64,000 bases of DNA from JAPOUP01 sp026708635 (GTDB lineage: Bacteria; Pseudomonadota; Alphaproteobacteria; Rhodobacterales; Rhodobacteraceae): positions 682,001 through 746,000 of the forward strand of contig OZ241336.1 in assembly GCA_965200115.1 (NCBI GenBank). Direction: 5' to 3'. The stretch's first letter is position 1; each line of letters begins with the position of its first letter. A model generated the notes under the pieces. It saw nothing but the letters and a program-made list of their open reading frames with translations. It was not told the DNA's origin and did no database searches. This document shows positions 28,801 through 36,604 of this stretch, piece after piece. A program made the translations under genes and the position numbers.

Positions 28801-29271
28801 GGTCGTCGAACTTTCTCCCGTGTGGTCGTCACCCATCGCCATGAGAACGCCACCGTTTCTGGAGGTGCCCGCGAAATTGGCGTGGCGCATGACATCGCCG
28901 GTGCGGTCGACCCCGGGACCCTTTCCGTACCATAGGCCGAAGACGCCATCGAAACGGCCCTCGCCGCGGAGCTCCGCCTGCTGGGTGCCCCAGATCGCGG
29001 TGGCGGCGAGATCCTCGTTGATTCCGGGCTGGAAGTGGATGTCGCTGGCTTCCAGAATCCCTCTGGCCCGCTCCATCGTCACGTCGACCGCCCCAAGGGG
29101 CGAACCCCGGTAGCCGGATACGTATCCCGCGGTGTCCAGCCCGGCGGCCCGGTCCCGCGCCTTCTGCGTGAGCATCAGGCGCACGAGCGCCTGCGTCCCA
29201 TTCAGGAGCACCGGAGATTTATCCAGATCGAAGCGGTCTGCGAGCGAAACGTCCTGCCGCATGTCCAGCAC
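25849..29271 (-). CDS. Indolepyruvate ferredoxin oxidoreductase, fused IorA-IorB type
   Basis: Oxidatively decarboxylates aryl 2-oxo acids (from Trp, Phe, Tyr) to acyl-CoA with ferredoxin reduction. The 1140-residue protein fuses the subunits. Residues 1-400 are the pyrimidine-binding and transketolase-like parts (GYRGSPLGAVD, GDDHTGESSTT). The TPP-binding part follows (GIGCHFMVQWMD, GDGTYNHSGVQAIRFALAAG). A ferredoxin-like double Cys cluster lies at about 637-680 (CEGCGDC, CNRDFSC, CPSF). The C-terminal gamma domain has GIGGTGAVTIGAVMAMAAHI. An arginine run (six Arg, about residue 620) follows IYLQTCAAEK and is a local oddity. The start is ATG 29271, with a second in-frame ATG at 29262. Confidence 0.93.
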   Translation of the reverse strand: MLDMRQDVSLADRFDLDKSPVLLNGTQALVRLMLTQKARDRAAGLDTAGYVSGYRGSPLGAVDVTMERARGILEASDIHFQPGINEDLAATAIWGTQQAELRGEGRFDGVFGLWYGKGPGVDRTGDVMRHANFAGTSRNGGVLMAMGDDHTGESSTTLHQSDWAMVDAYMPVLSPAGVQEILDYGLYGFALGRFAGLWCGLKLMKDTVETTAVVDGRPDRMSFVSPEFDMPDGGLNIRLIDDRIPQEARMIDYKRFAAEAFARANRIDRRIHGTSGAKIGFVAAGKNWLDLVHALSLLGIGSREAERLGLTTYKVAQTWPLDIESFKEWAEGLDLIVVVEEKRKLIEIQIKEAIFDDRRGRRVFGWHKGDVWRDGRRVQLFPTRYCLDPVFIAERIGGILIEEGRGTDSIRAGMDTLSESRKAGNVPDVVARLPYFCSGCPHNTSTKLPEGARAYAGIGCHFMVQWMDRETVGFTHMGGEGANWIGEAPFSTRRHVFQNIGDGTYNHSGVQAIRFALAAGTNVTYKILFNDAVAMTGGQGNDGGLTADRIARELVAMGVPNIALVYDRKEDVDLSAFPREVTRHERADLRKVQERLGGCEGVSAIIYLQTCAAEKRRRRRRGQMRDPERRVFINTDICEGCGDCGAQSNCVSIVPVETEFGRKRAIDQSACNRDFSCVDGFCPSFVTVEGAGIRHGPTVSLDAGNLPSPDLPEIDGTHNVVITGIGGTGAVTIGAVMAMAAHIDGKGAGMMEMAGLAQKGGAVHVHCRIANSPSDISAVRVAAGECDALIGGDLVVSAGSATLGLTKTGRTGAVVNCHETITGDFTRDTEFTLPSERLRLALSSRLRNRIAFLDASELSRKLLGDAIYSNMVVFGAAWQGGFIPLGHEAIMSAIELNGTAADRNRQAFEYGRWAWLNPEEANTLAGSVVERLPKSLDERIDIRAEHLIRYQGAGLARRYRRQVDRFTEPRLREAVAKGYHRLLAYKDEYEVARLLLQTEERVRGEFDGEPRLTYHLAPPLLSRTGPNGRPAKREFGPWVVRLLRVLVRFRWLRGTPLDPFGHSAERRAERALIRQFETDMAALPELTGDRMEAAVALAELPLGIKGFGPVKAANMATAAKRRDELLTALHVRSELGQAAE

Positions 29272-29556
29272 CTTCCTAAGAGACCCCGCGGCATGTCATA
29301 CTAAGCCGCGCCCCCCTTTTGAAGGGGACGGAAGGCGGGCGGAGCCATCTGGCCTGGATTTTTCGGGTTCCGTGTCCTCCGGGAGGCGCGCCGTGACATC
29401 GACAGGCTTCAGGGTTTAGCCGTCGTCCGGGGTGGCCGATGTTACCGCCCCGCCCCGTAACCTTAACGCCCGGAAATGCCGGAGACACTCCTTGTCTTTG
29501 CCCAAGCAAGACATCACCTATCCTGCGGTGCGGTACACTTTTACACGGATGGGAAA

Positions 29557-30471
29557 ATGGACTGGGACAAGCTAAGGATTTTCCACGCGGTGGCCGATGC
29601 GGGAAGCCTTACCCACGCGGGTGACACCCTACATCTCAGTCAGTCCGCGGTTTCGCGGCAGATCAGTGCGCTTGAGGAGTCACTGAACGCCACCCTCTTC
29701 CACCGCCACGCAAGGGGCCTGATCCTCACAGAACAGGGTGAGTTGCTTTTCGAAGCCGCGAAAACCATGGCGCGCCGTATCGAAACGGCGACTGCGCGAA
29801 TCCGCGACAGCAAGGAAGAGGTGTCCGGCGAACTCAGGATAACGACCACGACCGGCTTCGGAACGCTTTGGCTCGCCCCGAGGCTGGCAACCCTCTACGC
29901 GGTCTATCCGGACCTGAGAATTGACCTGATGCTGGAAGAGCGTGTCCTCGACCTTCCCATGCGCGAGGCTGACGTGGCGATCCGCATGAAGGAGCCAAGC
30001 CAGGCCGATCTCGTGCGCCGCCGCCTTATGGGGGTGCGCATGCGTCTTTATGCCGCTCCATCGTATCTGGAGGAACGCGGCACGCCGGAAACCCCGGCCG
30101 ACCTTTCCGAGCATAGGCTGATCTGCCAGAACACGACCAGTTTCCAGGTGAGCGAGGGCGCGAGCCTTGTCGAACTGCTTCTACCCCACCGACCCAAGTC
30201 ACTTCTTACCGTGAATAACTACTATGGAGTGCTGCAGGGCGTCGTCAACAACCTGGGGATCGGGGTGCTGCCGGATTACGTGATCGAGGACTTTCCCGGG
30301 ATCGTACGCGTTCTGAACGACGTTGAATCGAACGAAGTCCCCGTGTTTCTCGCCTATCCGGAGGAACTGCGGAACTCAAAGCGAATAGCGGCTTTCCGCG
30401 ATTTCGTGATGGAGGAGATCATCGCCTACCGTCGGCGAAAGAGCGGTGCCACGCGACCGGCGGCAGGATAG
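29557..30471 (+). CDS. LysR-family transcriptional regulator
   Basis: 304 residues. The winged HTH occupies residues 1-65 (DAGSLTHAGDTLHLSQSAVS, RQISALEESLNATLFHRH) and is followed by a type 2 periplasmic-binding-like effector domain (about 90-295). The start at 29557 gives the conserved N-terminus MDWDKLRIFHAVAD; an upstream start adds 27 unrelated residues. In many alphaproteobacteria a regulator with this N-terminus sits beside trxB. No trxB is present here; the divergent neighbour is the ferredoxin oxidoreductase. Target and inducer are unknown. Confidence 0.9.
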   Translation: MDWDKLRIFHAVADAGSLTHAGDTLHLSQSAVSRQISALEESLNATLFHRHARGLILTEQGELLFEAAKTMARRIETATARIRDSKEEVSGELRITTTTGFGTLWLAPRLATLYAVYPDLRIDLMLEERVLDLPMREADVAIRMKEPSQADLVRRRLMGVRMRLYAAPSYLEERGTPETPADLSEHRLICQNTTSFQVSEGASLVELLLPHRPKSLLTVNNYYGVLQGVVNNLGIGVLPDYVIEDFPGIVRVLNDVESNEVPVFLAYPEELRNSKRIAAFRDFVMEEIIAYRRRKSGATRPAAG

Positions 30472-30700
30472 ACGGCCGACCGGCCGGGACGTTGAAAACC
30501 GACCCGGCGCAAAACCGGGATGGGCGAAACCGCGCGATGTCAACGCGTCGCGGCCGGCGGGAAAAACCGCTCCCGGAACGGCGGGCCTATCCGAACGCCA
30601 TTCGGGGAGGGCACCCGAAAGTGGGTGACCGTCCACGGTGCGGTCGCGTCGCACGGAGATATGGCGGCAATCCCCCATCAGCGGGCGGCGGCGACGGCGC

Positions 30701-31330
30701 TCAGGATTGGGCTTCCCGCTCGGCGATCAACGCCTGGTCCGTTGCGCGGGCCCGCCTGTGCGCGTCCCGCGCCGCGATACGTTCGGCATAGGTCTTGAAT
30801 GACGGACGTCCGGGCAGGGTGCCGAAAGACAAACCCCACTCGATATGGCTGCCGACATAGACGTCGGCCATGGTGAACCGTTCACCGCAAACGTAAGTGT
30901 GGCGGTCAAGGTAACCCTCAAGAGCGCTGACCGCGTTCTCGAACGTACCGAAACCGAGCATCGCGGCCTTGTCCTCCGGCATGTCCAGCGCCAGGGATTT
31001 AACCGTCACGGCCTGCTCAAGCGGGCCGGCGGCGAAAAACAGCCAGCGGAAATACGCGGCGCGTTCCTCCGCTTCCGGAAGCAGTCCGGCCTCCGGGAAA
31101 ATCTCGGCAAGGTAAGCGCAGATCGCCGCACATTCGGTCACAACCTGATCGCCATGCCGGATGGCCGGAACTTTCCCCATCGGATTGATGGCCAGATACT
31201 CCGGCCCCTTCATATCCTCGCCATACTCCACGATCACTGTCCTGTAGTCGGCGCCAACCTCCTCCAGCGCCCAGCGCACGATCTGGCCGCGGGACATGGG
31301 GTTGGTGTAGAACGTCAACTCTGTGGACAT
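30701..31330 (-). CDS. Glutathione S-transferase
   Basis: 209 residues with the thioredoxin-like N-terminal domain (LTFYTNPMSRGQIVRWALEE; GKVPAIRHGD with the cis-Pro; VVTECAAICAYLAE with the GSH-binding Glu-Ser-like turn) and the all-helical C-terminal domain (ERFTMADVYVGSHI with the N-capping box Asp). A Ser after TNPM (MSRG) is the likely catalytic residue, as in beta/theta-like bacterial GSTs. The start MSTELTFYTNP is 629 bases from the stop and is preceded by GGAGGAG. Substrate unknown; it converges with the LysR gene. Confidence 0.9.
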   Translation of the reverse strand: MSTELTFYTNPMSRGQIVRWALEEVGADYRTVIVEYGEDMKGPEYLAINPMGKVPAIRHGDQVVTECAAICAYLAEIFPEAGLLPEAEERAAYFRWLFFAAGPLEQAVTVKSLALDMPEDKAAMLGFGTFENAVSALEGYLDRHTYVCGERFTMADVYVGSHIEWGLSFGTLPGRPSFKTYAERIAARDAHRRARATDQALIAEREAQS

Positions 31331-31850
31331 AACGACTCCTCCGCCTCAACACCGGGTTATGCCCGAAAGCGGGTGACGGCCGATTTCAGGCGGCTTCCAC
31401 CAGTTGTCCGGTTCCGTCACGAAACGCAATCCCCCCGATGACATCGGCGGGACGTTCGGACCCGGACAGCCGCCAGCCGGTTCCTCCGGGCCGCCATCAT
31501 GGACCTTTATGGATCATGACGGGTGCGGCCGGTCGAGACAGCCCCGGGCCTTCCCAATGGCATCCGCCCGGGATTTTCCGCCTTTCCAATGGGGAAGCCA
31601 CCCTTTCCACCGGCCGGCGCGCAAGCGAACGTGACCGCGACGAACCCGTCGCGTTCCATCAAGACGGACGCGAAGATATTGTCGCCAAAGCGTTCGCGGG
31701 AGCCGCGTATCGCCCCAACGCACCCGAGAGTGATCAGGCAAAAAACCGATCTACGTCCGGAGCGGAAAACGCCGCACTTACTTCCCCTTGCCCGCATGCT
31801 AGACTGATCTGGACACGCACGATTGAGAGTCTGTCCCGCGAGAGCGCACG
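31331..31850. other. Divergent region between gst and purL
   Basis: About 520 bases with no recognisable gene. It should contain the promoters of both genes. A short repeated string (TTTCCAATGG and TTCCCAATGG) occurs near 31553-31590 but has no evident function. Confidence 0.4.
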
Positions 31851-34010
31851 ATGGCCGATCCGGAAATCACCGAAGAACTGGTCGCCCGCCACGGGCTGAA
31901 ACCCGAGGAATTCAGCAGGATTGCCGAGATCCTCGGCCGTCGGCCGACAATCACCGAACTCGGAATATTTTCGGCCATGTGGAACGAACACTGTTCCTAC
32001 AAGTCCTCCAGGAAGTGGCTCCGGACCCTTCCGACCGACGGACCGCAGGTGATCTGCGGGCCGGGCGAGAACGCCGGTATCGTGGATATCGGCGACGGAC
32101 AGGCCGTCGTGTTCAAGATGGAGAGCCATAACCACCCGTCGTACATCGAACCGTACCAGGGCGCGGCCACCGGCGTCGGCGGCATCCTGCGCGACATTTT
32201 CACCATGGGCGCAAGACCCGTCGCGGCCATGAATTCGCTCTCATTCGGCGAGCCCGGACACGTCAGGACCCGCCGTCTCGTGAACGGTGTCGTCGAGGGA
32301 ATCGGCGGCTACTCAAACTCCTTCGGCGTTCCCATGGTCGGCGGCGAGGTCAGGTTTCACCGGTCCTACAACGGCAACTGCCTGGTAAACGCTTTCGCCG
32401 CCGGCCTCGTGAATACCGACGGTATATTCTACTCGGCGGCCAGCGGCGTCGGAATGCCCGTCGTCTATATCGGCGCGCGGACCGGGCGCGACGGGGTTGG
32501 CGGCGCGACAATGGCGTCCGCGGAATTCGAGGGTACGGTGGAGGAAAAGAGACCAACCGTCCAGGTCGGTGACCCTTTCACCGAAAAGCGCCTGCTCGAG
32601 GCGTGCCTCGAACTGATGCGGACCGGCGCGGTCATCGCGATCCAGGACATGGGAGCCGCGGGGCTCACCTGTTCCTCCGTCGAGATGGGAGACAAGGGAG
32701 GTCTGGGCATAAGGTTGAGGCTGGACGACGTACCCCTACGTGACGAAAACATGACGGCCTATGAGATCATGCTTTCGGAATCCCAGGAACGCATGTTGAT
32801 GACTCTCCGTCCGGAAAAAGAGGCCGAGGCGAGGCGGATATCCGAAAAATGGGAGCTTGACTTCGCGATTGTGGGCGAGACCATCGCGGAAGACCGTCTC
32901 ATCGTCGTTCGAGCAAACGAGGTAAGGGCGGACATTCCGCTCTCGCGCCTGTCGAGCGCCGCCCCGGAATACGATAGGCCATGGGTTCCTTCCGCCGCGT
33001 GCCAACCGTCGGCGAGCGTTCCGCGAATCGACCCGATCGACGGCCTGAAAGCCCTGATCTCGTCACCGAACCACGCTTCACGCCATTGGATCCACGAGCA
33101 GTATGACAGCATGGTGATGGCTGATACGGTCCGCGGCCCGGGACTGGGCGCGGGGGTGGTGAGGGTGCATGGTACCGACAGGATGCTTGCCTTCACTTCC
33201 GACGTGACACCCCGCTATGTCCGCGCTTGCCCGGAGGAAGGCGGCAAGCAGGCGGTGGCGGAAGCCTACCGCAACCTATCCGCCGTCGGCGCCAAACCGC
33301 TTGCCGCTACCGACAACCTGAACTTCGGCAACCCGGAAAAGCCTGAAATCATGGGGCAGTTGGTCGAGGCCATCAGGGGAATCGGGGCCGCCTGCAAAGC
33401 TTTGGATATGCCAATCGTGTCGGGCAACGTCTCACTGTATAACGAGACGGACGGCGAACCGATCCTGCCAACGCCGACCATCGGCGCGGTCGGACTTATC
33501 GCCGGTCCCGATAGATTGATCGCCGGGAAGATCCGCGAGGGGCATGTCGCGCTGGTTGTGGGGAGCGCCGGGGGCCATCTCGGCCAGTCCGCGCTGCTTG
33601 CGGAAGCGTTCAACCGTGAGGATGGCGACGCGCCGACCGTCGACCTGGCGGCGGAACGGCGGAACGGGAGTTTCATCCGCGAACATTCCGGACTGATCCG
33701 CGCCTGCACGGACCTCTCGGACGGCGGATTGGCCCTGGCCGCGTTCGAACTGGCCGAGGCGGCCGGCGTCGGCGTGGTGATTGACACTGACGAAATGGAG
33801 TTACTGTTCGGTGAGGATCAGGCCCGGTATCTGGTTGCCTGCAATTTCGACCAGGCCGAGGCGCTGATGATAGCCGCCGGACGCGCGGACGTTCCCCTCA
33901 CCAGCGTCGGCCGGTTTGGCGGCGCCTCGGTCCGGTTCGGAGCGAGTTCGGCGCCGCTTGAGGAGCTTTCCGCCCTTTTCCGCTCCACCCTGTCCGAAAC
34001 GTTCGGCTGA
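31851..34010 (+). CDS. purL: Phosphoribosylformylglycinamidine synthase subunit PurL
   Basis: Small-type PurL, the ATP-dependent synthase subunit that works with PurS and PurQ in purine synthesis (FGAR to FGAM). The 719 residues comprise two AIR-synthase-like halves. Family hallmarks are ELGIFSAMWNEHCSYKSSR (catalytic His), FKMESHNHPSYIEPYQGAAT, GGEVRFH, IQDMGAAGLTCSSVEMG and in the second half TDNLNFGNPEKPE and CTDLSDGGLALA. The ATG at 31851 begins MADPEITEEL. Downstream come bolA and grxD on the same strand, an order conserved in many alphaproteobacteria. Confidence 0.96.
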   Translation: MADPEITEELVARHGLKPEEFSRIAEILGRRPTITELGIFSAMWNEHCSYKSSRKWLRTLPTDGPQVICGPGENAGIVDIGDGQAVVFKMESHNHPSYIEPYQGAATGVGGILRDIFTMGARPVAAMNSLSFGEPGHVRTRRLVNGVVEGIGGYSNSFGVPMVGGEVRFHRSYNGNCLVNAFAAGLVNTDGIFYSAASGVGMPVVYIGARTGRDGVGGATMASAEFEGTVEEKRPTVQVGDPFTEKRLLEACLELMRTGAVIAIQDMGAAGLTCSSVEMGDKGGLGIRLRLDDVPLRDENMTAYEIMLSESQERMLMTLRPEKEAEARRISEKWELDFAIVGETIAEDRLIVVRANEVRADIPLSRLSSAAPEYDRPWVPSAACQPSASVPRIDPIDGLKALISSPNHASRHWIHEQYDSMVMADTVRGPGLGAGVVRVHGTDRMLAFTSDVTPRYVRACPEEGGKQAVAEAYRNLSAVGAKPLAATDNLNFGNPEKPEIMGQLVEAIRGIGAACKALDMPIVSGNVSLYNETDGEPILPTPTIGAVGLIAGPDRLIAGKIREGHVALVVGSAGGHLGQSALLAEAFNREDGDAPTVDLAAERRNGSFIREHSGLIRACTDLSDGGLALAAFELAEAAGVGVVIDTDEMELLFGEDQARYLVACNFDQAEALMIAAGRADVPLTSVGRFGGASVRFGASSAPLEELSALFRSTLSETFG

Positions 34011-34125
34011 CGCCCTTACCGGGACCGCCGCGCGAACCAATTGAACCGCCGGTCTTGCGAAGTCGGACGGGGCAACCTATCTTCCCCCACAAGCCCAACG
34101 TACATGCGCGGGAGTGTCGGATAGC

Positions 34126-34362
34126 ATGCCGATGTTTGCTCAGGAACTCGAGAATCTTCTGCGGGAGCGGTTTCCTGATGCCGAGATCATGGTGCAGGGT
34201 GAGGATGGCGTGCATATGTCCGCGATGGTTATCGACGAGAGCTTTCGCGGCATGAACCGTGTGGAGCAGCAGCGCATGGTTTACGCTGCGCTGAAAGGCA
34301 AGATGGACGGCCCCACCGGCGAGCTTCACGCACTGGCCCTGACAACCAAAGCCCCGGAGTAA
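34126..34362 (+). CDS. bolA: BolA-family protein
   Basis: A 78-residue class II KH-like protein that partners with monothiol glutaredoxin, holding a shared [2Fe-2S] cluster, for iron-sulfur handling. The fold's signature helix-loop FRGMNRVEQQRMVYAAL and the preceding strand (VHMSAMVIDESF) are clear, and the conserved His in HALALTTKAP ends the domain. I prefer the ATG at 34126, which gives MPMFAQELENLLRE and lies 11 bases after GGAG; a GTG at 34114 is a longer alternative. The stop is 4 bases from the grxD start, so the two are surely cotranscribed. Confidence 0.92.
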   Translation: MPMFAQELENLLRERFPDAEIMVQGEDGVHMSAMVIDESFRGMNRVEQQRMVYAALKGKMDGPTGELHALALTTKAPE

Positions 34363-34366
34363 AGCG

Positions 34367-34729
34367 ATGTCGCAGGTTCAAGACCGGATCACGGATACCG
34401 TGGTCACCAACGACGTGGTACTGTTCATGAAAGGTACCAAGGCAATGCCGCAATGCGGTTTTTCCAGTAGGGTCGTAAATTTGCTTGATTATATGAATGT
34501 CCACTACCGGGACGTAGACGTGCTGGCGGACGACGGCATCCGGCAGGGAATCAAGGAGTATTCCGACTGGCCGACGATACCGCAGCTCTACGTCAAGGGT
34601 GAGTTCGTCGGAGGCTGCGACATCATCACGGAGATGGCGCTGTCCGGAGAGCTGGACTCCCTGTTTGATGACAGGGGCGTATCCTACGACAAGGACGCCT
34701 CGGAAAAAATACGCGAGGCGAACGCCTGA
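34367..34729 (+). CDS. grxD: Monothiol glutaredoxin, Grx4 family
   Basis: A [2Fe-2S] cluster carrier of 120 residues. The CGFS active site (Cys30) follows KGTKAMPQ, a canonical context for this family. The glutathione-binding parts WPTIPQLYVKGEFVGGCDII are intact. The start follows the bolA stop by 4 bases (TAAAGCGATG). It forms a functional pair with BolA. Length is normal; a C-terminal tail of about 15 charged residues extends beyond the core. Confidence 0.95.
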   Translation: MSQVQDRITDTVVTNDVVLFMKGTKAMPQCGFSSRVVNLLDYMNVHYRDVDVLADDGIRQGIKEYSDWPTIPQLYVKGEFVGGCDIITEMALSGELDSLFDDRGVSYDKDASEKIREANA

Positions 34730-35031
34730 CACCGTGTTTCCGGATGACTTCCGTACGGCCGGAGACGGATCCCGGGCGATAAATCCAGTTCGCGGGTCAG
34801 CTCAGGTCGGATCGTTGAGAGTTCGCGCGTCCGCGGGCCGGCCTCCGGAATCCAGGGGCGGAAGCTTTCGCCCGCCGCAATAGGCAACCCCCCGCGCGCT
34901 CTGTTTCATTACGTGCCGACATCCGGGAAGCGCCGGTGAGACGGACGTCCGGAAATCGTTGCCGCCCGTCCCATACCGCCATCGTGCCCGGCCGGGGCGA
35001 GATCGCCGCGCTTAACCGGGAGTACGCGAAT
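34730..35031. other. Intergenic region downstream of zapA and grxD
   Basis: About 300 bases. In many bacteria the 6S RNA gene (ssrS) lies directly downstream of zapA, which would put it here on the minus strand. A 7-bp pairing (34773-34779 with 34868-34874) could close a 102-base structure, shorter than a normal 6S RNA of about 160. I cannot confirm an RNA gene. Confidence 0.25.
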
Positions 35032-35439
35032 TCATGGAGAGGTCTTCTCCCCGGCCACCGTTTCGGCAACCGTCTCGGCCTCTCTCGCCAATGCTTCGGC
35101 CCGTGCCACCATTTCGGAAAGCCTTTCCACCACGTCCGGGGAAACCGTCGGTCCGGAAGCCGGGCCGGCGGCATCCCTGAACTCGGAAACCGACCTTTGC
35201 AACTCCGACACCCTCTCCTTCTCCAGGCTGAGATCCCGCTGAAGGCCCGTGTTCCTGTCCGCGAGCATCAGACCCGCCATCAGCAGCATTCTCTGCTCCG
35301 TAAGCCGTTCATCCTGACTGAGCAGCGCCTTCGACTCGGCATCCAGCAGCGCCGCCGCGGAAAGCAGGTGCTGCTCCTCACCTTCGCCACAGGAAATGAT
35401 GAATTCCCGCCCGCACACGGTGATGGAAATGTCAGGCAT
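35032..35439 (-). CDS. zapA: Cell division protein ZapA
   Basis: ZapA binds and bundles FtsZ filaments at the division ring. The 135-residue protein starts MPDISITVCGREFIISCGEG, the beta-hairpin plus GREF-type segment of the family, and continues with the first helix (EEQHLLSAAALLDAE) and a long coiled coil (RMLLMAGLMLADRNTGLQRD). The C-terminal 55 residues form an Ala/Glu-rich extension. The ATG at 35439 lies inside the end of the DUF4164 gene (8-base overlap), indicating translational coupling. A longer frame upstream reads through the neighbour and was not used. Confidence 0.9.
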   Translation of the reverse strand: MPDISITVCGREFIISCGEGEEQHLLSAAALLDAESKALLSQDERLTEQRMLLMAGLMLADRNTGLQRDLSLEKERVSELQRSVSEFRDAAGPASGPTVSPDVVERLSEMVARAEALAREAETVAETVAGEKTSP

Positions 35440-35917
35440 TGGGTTTCGCCTCCAGAAGCTTCCTGATATCTCCGATAACACCGTCAAGCTCGAGTTTCCT
35501 GAGCTCTCCGATAATTCCGTCAAGCTCGGCCCGGTCGGCCTCACGCATGGAGTGGAGTTTATCCAGCTCGGCCTCCCTCGAACGGTCGGGTTCCTCCACC
35601 ACGTCCCCGCCGGCGGCCCTGTCCGGTGGAGATCCCACGGACTCCTTCAGCCGCTCGAGCTCTTCCCGCGCCGCCCGTTCGGACACCGTCAGGTCATGGT
35701 TGCGCGACTCCAGATCCTTGATACGCGCTTCGAGGGACTCTATCGCCCCGCCCCGCGACTCCATGAGGCTCTCCAGTTCGGCGTTGGTCTTCCTCGCCGC
35801 CGCGAGCGTTTCCCGCACCGCCGAGACATCGGCTCCGGAGCGCACGGCGTGAAGCGCCGTCCCAATCCGGTCGAACGCATGCCCCATGCGCCGTTCCAGA
35901 TCCTCAAAACCGTCCAT
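35432..35917 (-). CDS. DUF4164-type coiled-coil protein upstream of zapA
   Basis: 161 residues, almost entirely helical and charged. Residues 40-95 form a clear coiled coil (ETLAAARKTNAELESLMESR, IESLEARIKDLESRNHDLTV). The C-terminus contains an imperfect 12-residue tandem repeat, ELDGIIGELRKL followed by ELDGVIGDIRKL, mirrored in DNA as a 36-base tandem duplication. The position directly before zapA is conserved in alphaproteobacteria, suggesting a division-associated role, but its function is not known to me. The assignment to DUF4164 rests on context and composition. Confidence 0.7.
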   Translation of the reverse strand: MDGFEDLERRMGHAFDRIGTALHAVRSGADVSAVRETLAAARKTNAELESLMESRGGAIESLEARIKDLESRNHDLTVSERAAREELERLKESVGSPPDRAAGGDVVEEPDRSREAELDKLHSMREADRAELDGIIGELRKLELDGVIGDIRKLLEAKPNA

Positions 35918-36604
35918 AAAACACTCCCTTGCCGAATCCCCGCTGGCTTCCCCTGGCTGACATTCAGGTAATACGACGCCGCGTCACCGTCACACAATAG
36001 CCCTAAATCGCCGAGCCCGCCAGCCATAGATCAAAGGGAGGCGGCGGCCCGGGTCCGAAAGTTCAGGCAGCGGCGCGCCATCGCGGAAAGTCCGCGACCC
36101 GGTCGTTCATCCGGCGGCACCGGGCGGCCATGATCCCGTTCGCGCCGTCGACCGACCGGCGGCCGTCGCAAGATCCTCTTCATGAACCGCCCCATCGTCG
36201 TCCCACCGCGTCCCCGGCGGTGGAGGGAAGCGCGAGCGGCCATGCCCGACAGAACGCCCGGCCGAAGCGCGGCGACCCCGTCATCCAGCTTGATGCGCCG
36301 CCTCCCGGCAACCGTATCCCGGTTCCTTTCCCCGGCTTCACCGCGGTCCGCGATCCGCCCCACCCGCGGCCCGTGTCCCATCGCCCGGCACGCGGGCCCC
36401 GGGCCAAGCGATCCGGCCGTTCCGTCAGACCGTCCCGCGAAGGTTCCCGACGCGTCCCGGCGCCGATACTTCAGGACCGTGAGCGTCGAAAACACGTTTG
36501 GAACGCGCCATCGCGGGAAAGCGCTCCCTTTCGCCAGCTTGCACTTCCCATCCACGCTGCTATCACGCGTTGGAGACATACATTCAGCCCAAGGGGTTCC
36601 GTCC
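35918..36604. other. Divergent region between the zapA operon and tkt
   Basis: Nearly 690 bases, very GC-rich. The tkt frame stays open for 141 codons upstream of the chosen start, but its arginine/proline-rich content is not transketolase. Promoters for both directions should be here. I see no gene. Confidence 0.45.

Noticed and set aside
35032..36604. Extension of transketolase and ZapA to upstream start codons
   Set aside because: The extra N-terminal residues are Arg/Pro-rich or come from an overlapping gene and are absent from both families.
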